Source: Neisseriaceae bacterium
Lineage (GTDB): Bacteria > Pseudomonadota > Gammaproteobacteria > Burkholderiales > Chromobacteriaceae
Length of the DNA: 64,000 nucleotides
Reading direction: 5' to 3'
NCBI GenBank assembly: GCA_027489245.1
Contig: JAIYAC010000024.1
Coordinates: 1-64,000, forward strand
Part shown: in pieces, positions 25,985-35,600 of the stretch
Layout of the letters: each line of letters starts with the position of its first letter
Position numbering within the stretch: the stretch's first letter is position 1
Notes under the pieces: generated by a model
Database searches by the model: none
What the model was told of the DNA's origin: nothing
What the model saw: the letters and a program-made list of their open reading frames with translations, nothing else
Translations under genes and position numbers: made by a program

Positions 25985-28636
25985 GTGAGTCAGTACAGTA
26001 GCCTGCAGACCCGGCTTGGCCTGAACCAGCGTGCTACCTTTGTCATGGTGGTGGCGCTGGTACTGCTGTTTACTGCACTGGCCACCGCTTCGGTGCAGTG
26101 GCGTTTGCGTAGCGAGGCGCTGGCGCGCCAGTTTGCGCTAGCCAACCTGACGGTGCGTGCACTGGAAGACCAGCTCACCCAGAGCCTGAACGTGGTGGAG
26201 CGTACCTTGCTGCTGTCTGGCAGCACCCCGCAGCGCAGCGACAAGCTGAAAGCCTTCCTGCAGCAGGCGCCTTATATCCGCTCCATCGCACTGGAAAACG
26301 GCCAGGGGGTTGTGGAAGCCAGCACCAATGCGGCCAACCTGGGGCTGCGCCTGCCGCGTAGCCAGTTCATGCCGCAAAGTACCGAGCCGCTGGGCGTGCT
26401 GCGTACCGGCCCGCTCACCGCCGGGCGGGATTTTGCCGACAGCCCGCTGGCTGGCCAGCCAGCGCAGAGCGGCATCAGTTTTATCCCCGTGGCGCTGGAC
26501 GTGATGCAGGACGACCAACGCTGGGTCACCGTGCTGGCCGCGCTGAATACCGATTATTTCCTGAATTTCTATAGCAACCACATCAGCCCGCAGCAGGGCC
26601 AGGTGGCGCTGCTGCGTTACGACGGCAGCCTGATGATCAGCACCGACCCGCAGGCTCGCCCTGGCCAGCCAGGCCCCAGCCGCTTGCTGGCCGCCAGGCT
26701 GGCGCAGACCGATGCCGACAGCTACCGCGAAACCTGGCCGGGTGGGCAGCGCGTGCTCACTGCCTACCGTGCCTCGCGCGTGTATCCCTTTGTGCTGGCC
26801 GTGCACCTGGACGAGGCGCGTGCGCTGGCGCCCTGGCGGCAGGAAGCCTGGCGCACGGCCTGGGTCGTGGCGGGCGTGCTGCTGATACTGCTGGGCGTGG
26901 CCACGCTGTATTTCCTGCGCTTCGAGCGCCTGGCGCGGGCGCGGGCGCGCGACGAGCAAGACCTGCGCATTGCCGCCGCGGCGTTCGATTCGCAAGAAGG
27001 CATTTTTGTCACCGATACCCGCAGCGTGATTCTGCGGGTGAACAGTGCGTTTACCCGCATTACCGGCTACACCCAGGCCGAGGCGGTAGGGCAAACGCCT
27101 GTGCTGCTGAGCTCCGGCCGCCACGGCCCGGCGTTTTATGCCCATCTGTGGCACCAGCTACTCAGCCACGGCAACTGGAGTGGCGAAATCTGGAACCGCC
27201 GCAAAAGCGGCGAAATCTACCCCGAATGGCTCACCATTACCGCCGTACAAGACGCGCGTGGCGAGGTAAGCCATTACGTGGCCATGCTCACCGACATTAC
27301 CCAGCGCAAGGCAGCCGAGCAGGAAATCCAGCAGCTTGCCTACTACGACCCGCTGACCCGCCTGCCCAACCGCCGCCTGCTACTGGAGCGCCTGCAGCAT
27401 GCGCTGGCGCACCCGGACGGCGAGGGCGCGCTGCTGTTTATCGACCTGGACAACTTCAAGACGCTGAACGACACCCTGGGGCACGACCAGGGCGATGCGC
27501 TTTTGCAGCAGGTTGGCCGCAGGCTGCAGGCCGGGGTCAGCGAAAGCGACACGGTAGCGCGGCTGGGCGGCGACGAATTCGTGGTGTTGCTGCCGGCATT
27601 GGGCAGCCATGTCGCCGACGCCGCTGCCGTGGCGCAGCGCATGGGCGAAAGCCTGCGCCTGGCGCTCAACGCTGCCTACGACCTGAACGGCCACGACTAC
27701 CAGTGCACGCCCAGTATCGGTATCTCGCTGTTTGCCGACGGCCCGCGCCAATGTGACGACCTGATGAAGCGTGCCGACATGGCGCTGTACAGCGCCAAGG
27801 CAGCAGGGCGTAATACCGTGCGCTTTTTTGATATGGCACTACAGCGCAGCGTGGCCGAGCAGGCCCGGCTGGAAAGCGCGCTGCGCCGCGTGCTGGCCGA
27901 AGAACAACTGAGCTTGCACTACCAGCCGCAAGTGGACGCCAGTGGCCAGATCTGCGGTGCCGAAGCCCTGCTGCGCTGGCACGATAGCGTGCTGGGCGAT
28001 TTGTCGCCGCAGCGTTTTGTGCCGCTGGCCGAAGATACCGGCCTGATCGTGCCCATCGGGCTATGGGTACTGGAGCAGGCCTGCTGGCAGCTGGCACGCT
28101 GGGCGGCCAACCCGCACACCGCGGGGCTGAGCCTGTCGGTGAACGTGAGCGTGTGCCAGCTGCGCCAGCCGGATTTTGTCGCGCAGCTGCGCGCCATCCT
28201 GGCGCAAACCGGCGCATCACCTGCGCAACTGGTGCTGGAGCTGACCGAAAGTGTGCTGATGGACGACGATGGCAGCGGCAGCCGCAAGCTGCACGCACTA
28301 CGCCGCCTGGGGGTGCACCTGGCGCTGGACGACTTCGGCACCGGTTATTCCTCGCTCAGCTACCTGAAAAAGCTGCCGCTGGACCAACTGAAACTGGATC
28401 AGTCGTTTGTGCAGGGTATGCTGAATGACGGCCACGATGCGGCCATCGTGCGTGCGGTGCTGGGCCTGGCGCAAAACCTGCGGCTGGATGTGCTGGCCGA
28501 GGGCGTGGAAAGCCAGGCGCAGTACGACAGCTTGCTGGCCTGTGGCTGCCAGCACTTCCAGGGTTATCTGTTTGGCGCGCCGCAGCCGCTGGCCGCCTTC
28601 GAACAGCTGCTGGCGGCCACCCATAGCCGCAACTAG
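25985..28636 (+). CDS. Membrane dCache-PAS-GGDEF-EAL protein
   Basis: 883 residues. First membrane segment (about 20-40), a periplasmic Cache-type domain (about 45-290), second membrane segment (about 295-315), PAS (about 330-445), GGDEF domain with GGDEF intact at 528-532 but no RxxD inhibitory site before it, and EAL domain with EAL at 660-662, ELTESVLM, DDFGTGYSSLSYL and the following KLDQSF. The EAL signature residues for phosphodiesterase activity look complete; the cyclase site is also conserved. GTG start at 25985 after CAGGGTA. It is co-transcribed with the solute-binding protein gene and its stop overlaps the helicase stop on the other strand (CTAG). Confidence 0.93.
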   Translation: MSQYSSLQTRLGLNQRATFVMVVALVLLFTALATASVQWRLRSEALARQFALANLTVRALEDQLTQSLNVVERTLLLSGSTPQRSDKLKAFLQQAPYIRSIALENGQGVVEASTNAANLGLRLPRSQFMPQSTEPLGVLRTGPLTAGRDFADSPLAGQPAQSGISFIPVALDVMQDDQRWVTVLAALNTDYFLNFYSNHISPQQGQVALLRYDGSLMISTDPQARPGQPGPSRLLAARLAQTDADSYRETWPGGQRVLTAYRASRVYPFVLAVHLDEARALAPWRQEAWRTAWVVAGVLLILLGVATLYFLRFERLARARARDEQDLRIAAAAFDSQEGIFVTDTRSVILRVNSAFTRITGYTQAEAVGQTPVLLSSGRHGPAFYAHLWHQLLSHGNWSGEIWNRRKSGEIYPEWLTITAVQDARGEVSHYVAMLTDITQRKAAEQEIQQLAYYDPLTRLPNRRLLLERLQHALAHPDGEGALLFIDLDNFKTLNDTLGHDQGDALLQQVGRRLQAGVSESDTVARLGGDEFVVLLPALGSHVADAAAVAQRMGESLRLALNAAYDLNGHDYQCTPSIGISLFADGPRQCDDLMKRADMALYSAKAAGRNTVRFFDMALQRSVAEQARLESALRRVLAEEQLSLHYQPQVDASGQICGAEALLRWHDSVLGDLSPQRFVPLAEDTGLIVPIGLWVLEQACWQLARWAANPHTAGLSLSVNVSVCQLRQPDFVAQLRAILAQTGASPAQLVLELTESVLMDDDGSGSRKLHALRRLGVHLALDDFGTGYSSLSYLKKLPLDQLKLDQSFVQGMLNDGHDAAIVRAVLGLAQNLRLDVLAEGVESQAQYDSLLACGCQHFQGYLFGAPQPLAAFEQLLAATHSRN

Positions 28637-29862
28637 GTTTTGTTGCCGCCTTGCGCAGCGGCGGCACGCAGCTTGTCTTTCTTGCTCATGCGTTTGCCCT
28701 TGATACCGCCGTTATCGTCGGCTGCGGCCAACCTGGCGGCCGGGGTATCGGTGGCCGGGTAGGCGGCCAGCTGCTCGCGGGCAATCTTCAAACCCAGGCG
28801 TTTTTCTATCAGGCGAAAATGCGCCCGGCTATCGGCGTCGATCAGGCTGATGGCCTCTCCTGCTTGCCCGGCGCGCCCTGTGCGGCCAATGCGGTGGGTG
28901 TAATCCTGCGGCGAGCGTGGCAGCTCGGCATTGATCACCGCGGGCAGGTCGGGGATATCGATACCGCGCGCCGCCAGGTCGGTGGCCACCAGCACCTGCA
29001 GCGTGCCGTTTTTCAGGTTGTCCAGTACGCGCTCGCGCCGCCCCTGCGCCAGCTCGCCGTGCAGGGCGGCGGCACGGATGCCTTCGCGTTGCAGCCATTG
29101 CGCCAGCTCGGCGGCGTCGTGCTTGCTGTTGACGAAGACCAGCACCTGCGGCCACGCCGCCTCGCGCAGCAGCGCCAGCAGCACGGCGTAGCGGTTGGCC
29201 GCGTTGATCTCGATGGCGCGCTGGCGAATGTCCGGCGCCGCTTCGTCGGCAATAGCCACGCGCTGCGGCTGGTTCAGCAGGCGTGCGGCCAACTGCTGTA
29301 TGTTGGCCGCAAAGGTGGCCGAGAACATCAGCGTCTGGCGCTGTGCCGGCAGCAGGGCCAGGATGCGGCCCAGCTCGTCGGCAAAGCCCAGTGCCAGCAG
29401 GCGGTCGGCCTCGTCCAGCACCAGGGTGTCGATGCTGCCCAGCGGCACGGCGTTGTTGTCGATCAGGTCCAGCAGGCGGCCTGGCGTGGCCACCAGAAAA
29501 TCGGCCCCGCCGCGCAGCGCCATCAGCTGCGGGTTGATCGATACGCCACCGTAGGCCACCACGATCTTGGGGCGCGGCAGGTGGGCAGACAGCTGCCACA
29601 GGGTGTCGCCTACCTGCTGCGCCAGCTCGCGCGTGGGCAGCAGGATCAGGCTGCAGCCCCGGCCAGCGGCCAGCTGTTTTTGCAGCAGCGGCAGGCAGTA
29701 GGCAGCGGTTTTGCCCGAGCCGGTGCGGGCGGTGGCCAGCACGTCGTGGCCGGCCAGCACGGGCGGGATGGCGGCTTGCTGGATAGCGGTGGCGGTGTCA
29801 AAGCCGGCGTCGGCCAGCGCGCGTTGCAGCGCTGCGTCGAGCGCCAGGGTAGAAAAAGGCAT
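28633..29862 (-). CDS. DEAD-box RNA helicase (RhlE-like)
   Basis: 409 residues. All helicase motifs are present: Q motif (FDTATAIQQAAIP), motif I ATARTGSGKT, PTRELAQQ, TPGRLLDL, DEAD box VLDEADRLL, SAT, and C-terminal DLAARGIDIPD and HRIGRTGRAG. The tail is Lys/Ala-rich (KGKRMSKKDKLRAAAAQ), as in RhlE-like proteins that bind RNA without a specific domain. Role: RNA unwinding in ribosome assembly or decay. A monocistronic gene with a weak ribosome site; stop codon shared with the convergent GGDEF-EAL gene. Confidence 0.95.
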   Translation of the reverse strand: MPFSTLALDAALQRALADAGFDTATAIQQAAIPPVLAGHDVLATARTGSGKTAAYCLPLLQKQLAAGRGCSLILLPTRELAQQVGDTLWQLSAHLPRPKIVVAYGGVSINPQLMALRGGADFLVATPGRLLDLIDNNAVPLGSIDTLVLDEADRLLALGFADELGRILALLPAQRQTLMFSATFAANIQQLAARLLNQPQRVAIADEAAPDIRQRAIEINAANRYAVLLALLREAAWPQVLVFVNSKHDAAELAQWLQREGIRAAALHGELAQGRRERVLDNLKNGTLQVLVATDLAARGIDIPDLPAVINAELPRSPQDYTHRIGRTGRAGQAGEAISLIDADSRAHFRLIEKRLGLKIAREQLAAYPATDTPAARLAAADDNGGIKGKRMSKKDKLRAAAAQGGNKT

Positions 29863-30027
29863 GGGCAGGGCCGGGTAAGGTGCAAAGGCGGCAGTCTACG
29901 GGGTTTGCGCGGTGGCAACCAGCGCAGCCATCACGCCACGGCTTTGGCATGACGATTGACGGCGCCGCTCTGGATACGGATGATTCAAGCGCTTGTTTGA
30001 TTATTGCCATCCCGTAGCCGAGGCCCC

Positions 30028-30957
30028 ATGAAAAACCGCGAAGAAGACCTGTTCGTGCCCGTTACCGCCAGCGATACCCTGTACGTAAAGCGCATCCGCC
30101 ACCCGCAGCACGACGGCCAGCCGGTACTGATGGTGCACGGGGTGATGGCCAACGGGCGCATTTTTTATTCCGATAGCGGTAAAGGGCTGGCGCATTACCT
30201 GGCCAGCCAGGGCTACGACGTGTACGTGGCCGACCTGCGCGGGCGCGGGCGCAGTACGCCGCGCATCAGCCGCCATGCCCGCCACGGCCAGACCGAGATC
30301 ATTCGCGAAGACCTGCCGGCGCTACACGCGGCGGTACGCCAGCATAGTGGCGGCCAGGCAGTGCACTGGATGGCGCACTCCTGGGGCGGGGTGCATATGA
30401 GCAGTGCGCTGCTATACCAGCCAGCGCTGATCCCGCAGGTGGCCAGCCTGGTGTATTTCGGCAGCAAGCGCAGCGTGCACGTGCGTAACCTGAACAAGCT
30501 GCTGGAGGTGGATCTGATGTGGAACGGCGTGGCGCGGCTGCTGTGCCGCAGCGTGGGCTACCTGCCGGCGCAGCGTATCGGCCTGGGGGCCGACGACGAA
30601 AGCAACAAGAGCCATTGGCAGAGCAAGCAGTGGGCCAAGGTGCGCCCTTGGGTAGATAGCGATGACGGCTTCGACTACGCCGCCGCCGCGCAGCGCCACA
30701 GCCTGCCGCCGGCGCTGTATTTTGCCGCGCAGAACGACCCCTGCCGTGGCCACCCCGACGACGTGCGGCGTTTTCGCGCAGAGAGCGGCGCCCACCTGTC
30801 GCGCGTACACCTGCTGGCGCGCCACACCGGCCATCGCCACGATTACGACCACGTGAGTCTGCTGACGCACCCGGATGCGGCCAACGATCATTTTCCGCTG
30901 GTATTGGCCTGGCTGGCTGGCCAGCACCACCACGTGGCCGAGCACCCGGGCGCTTGA
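30028..30957 (+). CDS. Alpha/beta hydrolase
   Basis: 309 residues. The oxyanion-hole strand (PVLMVHGVMANG), nucleophile elbow MAHSWGG with Ser118 and a late histidine-rich region (HTGHRHDYDH) that likely supplies the catalytic His fit the alpha/beta hydrolase fold. Similar proteins act as esterases or lipases; the substrate is unknown. ATG 30028 has GAGG upstream; eight residues could be added from 30004. Stands alone; the 2OG oxygenase gene follows 70 bp later on the same strand. Confidence 0.85.
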   Translation: MKNREEDLFVPVTASDTLYVKRIRHPQHDGQPVLMVHGVMANGRIFYSDSGKGLAHYLASQGYDVYVADLRGRGRSTPRISRHARHGQTEIIREDLPALHAAVRQHSGGQAVHWMAHSWGGVHMSSALLYQPALIPQVASLVYFGSKRSVHVRNLNKLLEVDLMWNGVARLLCRSVGYLPAQRIGLGADDESNKSHWQSKQWAKVRPWVDSDDGFDYAAAAQRHSLPPALYFAAQNDPCRGHPDDVRRFRAESGAHLSRVHLLARHTGHRHDYDHVSLLTHPDAANDHFPLVLAWLAGQHHHVAEHPGA

Positions 30958-31027
30958 TCTGGCGCATTGGCGGCAGGCTGCGCGCATGGTACAAAGCCCG
31001 CCTTGATGTTTTTTGCCGGATGCCGCC

Positions 31028-31654
31028 ATGACTGTTTTGCAATTTGACCTGGATGCCGTGCTGGACACCCTGGCCGATAAGGGCTGGGTGGTGATTCCGC
31101 ACGCCTTGCCCGCTGCGCTGGTGCAAAATCTGCGCGACACCTGCCTGTCGGTATGGCAGCAGGGCTTGTTTCACGAGGCAGCCACCGGCCGCGCCACCGG
31201 CCAGGCGCGCCGCGCCGAGATCCGCAGCGACTCGGTACTGTGGCTGGACCAGGTAGCCGCCGAGCCGGCGGTGCTGGCGTATAACGCCGCCATGGACGAC
31301 ATCATGCACGCGGTGAACCGCGGCCTGTACCTGGGCCTGGCCGAGCTGGAATCGCACTTTGCCGTCTACCCGGCGGGCGCGTTCTACAAGAAGCACCTGG
31401 ACCGTTTCCAGGACGACGACGCGCGCACGCTGACCACGGTGTTTTATCTGAATGAAGGTTGGCCGCAGGATGCGGGCGGGCAGATCCGCCTGTATCTGGA
31501 CGAGGCGTGCAGCGAGTATCGCGATATCGAGCCGGAAGCCGGTACGCTGGTGTTGTTCCTGTCAGACCGCTTCTGGCACGAGGTACTGCCGGCGCGGCAG
31601 CAGCGTTTGTCGGTTACCGGCTGGTACCGCCGCCGCAGCGACCGCGTGCTGTGA
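31028..31654 (+). CDS. 2OG-Fe(II) oxygenase (prolyl 4-hydroxylase-like)
   Basis: 208 residues. The iron site is visible as HxD in KKHLDRF (His123, Asp125) and distal His184 in DRFWHEVLPA; Arg in RLSVTGWYR would hold 2-oxoglutarate. The order and spacing match small P4Hc-type bacterial oxygenases (SM-20/PiuC-like) that hydroxylate a protein or small molecule. The target is unknown. An alternative start at 31013 adds five residues. Confidence 0.88.
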   Translation: MTVLQFDLDAVLDTLADKGWVVIPHALPAALVQNLRDTCLSVWQQGLFHEAATGRATGQARRAEIRSDSVLWLDQVAAEPAVLAYNAAMDDIMHAVNRGLYLGLAELESHFAVYPAGAFYKKHLDRFQDDDARTLTTVFYLNEGWPQDAGGQIRLYLDEACSEYRDIEPEAGTLVLFLSDRFWHEVLPARQQRLSVTGWYRRRSDRVL

Positions 31655-31686
31655 ACCCCCTGGCAGCCCGCAGTGGCCTGTGGCGT

Positions 31687-32628
31687 TTAGCCCAGGCTGT
31701 ATAGCGGGGTGCCCAGCTCGCTGTTGATGCCGGTGTCCCCTACCACGCAGTTACGGCCACTGCGTTTGGCGTGATACAGGCGCTGGTCGGCCAGCTGTAG
31801 TAGCGCGGCCGGGGTATCGGCCCCGTGTTGCAGGCTGGCGACGCCGGCGCTGATGGTGACCACCGGGCTGACCTGTGATGCAGGGTGCGGGATGGCCATG
31901 TTTTCTACCGTGTGGCGCATGCTTTCCAGTAGCTGCCAGGCCCCCTGGCTTTGGGTGGCGGGCAGAATCACCACGAACTCCTCGCCGCCATAGCGTGCCG
32001 CCAGGTCGCCGGGGCGGCCCAGGTTGGCCGCAATGGTTTGCGCCAGCTGTTGCAGTACCCGGTCGCCCATGGCGTGGCCGCAGTGGTCGTTGTATTGCTT
32101 GAAGCAGTCCACATCGATGATGGCGATCGATAGCGGCAGCTGGTTGCGGCGGGCGCGCTCCCATTCGCCCTGGTAAACCTGGTCCAGCTGGCGGCGGTTG
32201 GGCAGCTCGGTCAGGCCATCGATATTGGCCAGGCTTTCCAGCATGCGGCGCTGGCGCTCCAGCTTCAGGTGGGTGGCGACCCTGGCTTTGACGATGACTT
32301 CGTTCAGCGGTTTGGTGATGTAGTCCACCGCGCCGCGCAGCAGGCCCTGTGCCTCGTCTTCCGGCCTGTCCTGGCCGGTGATGAAGATCACCGGGATATG
32401 CTTGGTGCGCGCGTCGTGGCGCAGGGCTTGCAGTACGGCAAAGCCGTCCATTTCCGGCATGACCACATCAAGCAATACCAGATCAGGGTGGTGTTCGCGC
32501 GCCAGCTGCAGGGCTTGCTGACCGTTTTTGGCCATCAGTACGGTGTAGTCGGCCTTCAGCAGGCCGTCCAGCAGGTGCAGGTTGATGACGACATCGTCCA
32601 CGATCAGGATTTTTTGTTGTTGTTTCAT
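31687..32628 (-). CDS. Response-regulator diguanylate cyclase (PleD/WspR-like)
   Basis: 313 residues. Receiver domain with DD (11-12), phospho-acceptor Asp54 in VLLDVVMPEMDG and Lys in YITKPLNE, then a GGDEF domain with active site GGEEF at 214-218 and an RxxD inhibitory site (RPGD, 205-208) five residues before it. It should make cyclic di-GMP when phosphorylated and be product-inhibited. Its ATG overlaps the stop of the 2321-residue hybrid kinase gene (ATGA), so that kinase is its likely phospho-donor through the HPt domain. Confidence 0.95.
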   Translation of the reverse strand: MKQQQKILIVDDVVINLHLLDGLLKADYTVLMAKNGQQALQLAREHHPDLVLLDVVMPEMDGFAVLQALRHDARTKHIPVIFITGQDRPEDEAQGLLRGAVDYITKPLNEVIVKARVATHLKLERQRRMLESLANIDGLTELPNRRQLDQVYQGEWERARRNQLPLSIAIIDVDCFKQYNDHCGHAMGDRVLQQLAQTIAANLGRPGDLAARYGGEEFVVILPATQSQGAWQLLESMRHTVENMAIPHPASQVSPVVTISAGVASLQHGADTPAALLQLADQRLYHAKRSGRNCVVGDTGINSELGTPLYSLG

Positions 32629-35600
32629 GCGGTACTTCCGATGGGCAAGTCCAGTGTCTTGATCAGTGTTTGCAGCTGTCTGTAAGCCTGATCATATTCT
32701 ATCTGATCAAGTAATTTACCAATATTAATCAAATGCTCATGGCAATCGATAGGCATTGCATCAAAAAGTGCCGCTAATGCCTCATCGGCACGGGAGTCGG
32801 CGTGTTTGAGCTTATCTTGCAAATGTTGCAAAAGACGCACTTGCTCCAGCGGTGTTTTGGGTGTGACGGTGCTGCGGGCGGGTGGACTGCTCGCTGCCTG
32901 TAGCTGGTGCAGGGTTTTTTCCAGCTCGTCCTGCAGCTCGGGCAGTAGCGCTTCGGCGGCCAGGCGCTGATGGTCGCGCAGGGCACTGTCGATATCGCTG
33001 GCGAGCCGGGCCAGGCGCTGCGCATCCACATAGGCGGCGGCGGCTTTCAGGCTGTGCGTGTGGTATTCGATCGCGGCCCAGTCGCCTGCTTCGCGCAGTA
33101 GCTGCAGCTTGGCCGGTAGCTGGCGGTAGCTGCTGACAAAGTGGTATTGCAGGCGTTGCGCCAGGTTGTGGCTGCCCTGGCGTGGTGTGGCGGCCAGCTG
33201 CCGGCGCGGCTGGTGGGCGGGTAGCCAGCGCAGCAGGGCGGCAATCAGCTCGTCGGGTACGATGGGCTTGTCCAGATGATCGTTCATGCCGGCGGCCAGG
33301 CTAGCCTGGTGGTCGCTGACCATGGCGTGGGCGCTGAGTGCCACGATGGGCAGGCTGGCGTGTGCCGGGTTGGCACGTATCTGCCGGGTGGCGGCGAAGC
33401 CGTCCAGCATGGGCATCTGGATATCCATCAGCACCAGGTCGTAGTGGCCTATGTTGACGGCGTCTACGGCATCCACGCCATTTTCGGCGATGTCGATCAG
33501 CAGCCCGCTGTCTTCCAGCATGCCCAGCACCACTTCGCGGTTGATGGCGTTGTCGTCTACCAGCAGTACGCGGCAGCCGGCGACGCTGGACAGGCTGGCC
33601 AGCTGCAGGGCCAGGCGTTGTTTTTCGTCGGGCGGGGCGGGCAGGGCGTGGCCGGCCAGGCTTTGCAGCAGGGTCAGTACGCTGGCAGGGCGCGGGGGTT
33701 TGGCCAGGGTGCCTTGCAGGCCGGCTGGCTGCTCGTCTTCGTTATCGCCATAGGGCTGGGTCAGCATGACCACGGCCGGCTCGCGCGGCAGGCGGGCGGC
33801 GCGCAGGCGTTGCAGGGTGTCGGTGCCACTCCAGCCTGGCATCTGGCTGTCCAGCAGGACCAGGTCTACCGGCTGGCCTTGCTCGCAGGCTTGGTGTAGC
33901 CGGGCCAGCGCGGCCATGCCATCGCTGGCTTCGCTGACCTGCATGCCCAGGCTGAACAGCATATTGCTGAGCGCACTGCGTGCTTGCGGGTGGTCGTCTA
34001 CTACCAGGATGTGGCGGCCAGGCAGCGGGGTGTCGGGGGCGGTATCGGTTTGCCATGGCAGGGTGAGGCGCAGGGTAAAGCGGCTGCCGTGGCCGGGCTG
34101 GCTGTCTACCAGTAGCTCGCCTTGCATCAGGTTGGCCAGCTGTTTGCAAATGGCCAGCCCCAGGCCGGTGCCACCGTAGCGCCGGGTGACCGAGCCATCG
34201 GCCTGGGTAAACGAATGGAACAGCTGCTCGCGCAGGGCCGGCTCTATGCCGATGCCGCTATCTTGCATGGTAAAGCTCAGGGTGACGCTGTGGGCGTCTT
34301 GCTCGGCCACGCTCACCGACAGGGCAATCTGGCCGCGCTCGGTAAATTTGGCGGCGTTGCTGGCCAGGTTGCACAGGATTTGCTCCAGCCGTAGCGGGTC
34401 GCCTATCAGCCGGCCGGGCACGTTGGCCGCCATCTGGCAGATGGGCTCGATGGGTTTGCCCTGGATGCGCAGCACCATCACGTCGGTGACGCGTTCCAGC
34501 ACACTGTCCAGCGTGAATGGCACGCTTTCCAGACTGAGTTTGCCGGCTTCTATTTTGGAAAAATCCAGAATGTCGTTCAGGATTTGCAGCAGGCCTTCGC
34601 CGTTGGCCAGGATCTTGTGCAGGTAATGGCCTACTTGCAGGTCGGGGTCGCGTTGCAGGGCCAGCCGGGCCATGCCCAGTATGGCGTTCATCGGGGTGCG
34701 GATTTCGTGGCTCATATTGGCCAGAAACAGCGATTTGGTGCGCGTGGCGTCCTCGGCGCGCTGCCGCGATTCGGCCATGGCCTGCTCGGCGGCCTTGCGT
34801 GCGCTGATATCCATGATGACCACCACCATGCCGGCGTCCGGGTCGGCCGGGTTCACCAGCTTGGCGCTGATGGCGCACCATACCGCGCTGCCATCCTGGC
34901 GGCGCAGCGCCATATCGGTTTCCAGATAGCTGCTGCGGGTCAGGTGGCCGGTGAGCTGGTAGTCGCTTTCGCTCAGGTAAACCAGCTGCGTGGGCTGTTT
35001 GTCCAGCGCGCCTTGCGGGTAGCCCAGTATCTGCCCGAAGCCCAGGTTGCATTGCTGGAAGATGCGGTCGCGCACAAAGGCAATGCCGACCAGTGCGTTG
35101 TCCAGAATGGCTTGCTGCTCTAGCCGTATCTGGTTTAGCCGGGCGGTGCGTTCCTGTACCTGGCGTTCCAGGTTGTCGTACAGCCGTGCGTTGTCGATGG
35201 AGACCAGTGCTTGCAGGGTGAGCATGCGCAGGAAGGTGAGCCGCTCGTGGCTGAACGCGTGCTGGGTCTGGCGGTTTTCCAGATACAGCACGCCGATGAC
35301 CTGCTGCTTGCGCAAAATGGGCAGGCACAGTACCGAGCCGGGCTGGTGCTGTTCTACATAGGGGTCGGCATGGAAGCGTGGCGAGGCGGCCAGGTTGCCT
35401 TCTATCAGGGCTTCGCCGGTGCGGATCACGTAGCGCAGCAGCGATAGCGGCAGCTGCGGGTGCTGGCGGGCGTCCAGCAGCACGGGGTCGGGCTTGCTGC
35501 GCTGGCTGTCGCCTTGTTCCAGCAGCCAGTGGTTCTGGTAGTGCAGCAGCAGACGGGCGTATTGCGCGCCGGTGTTCTCGCGCACGATGTCCAGCAGCCG

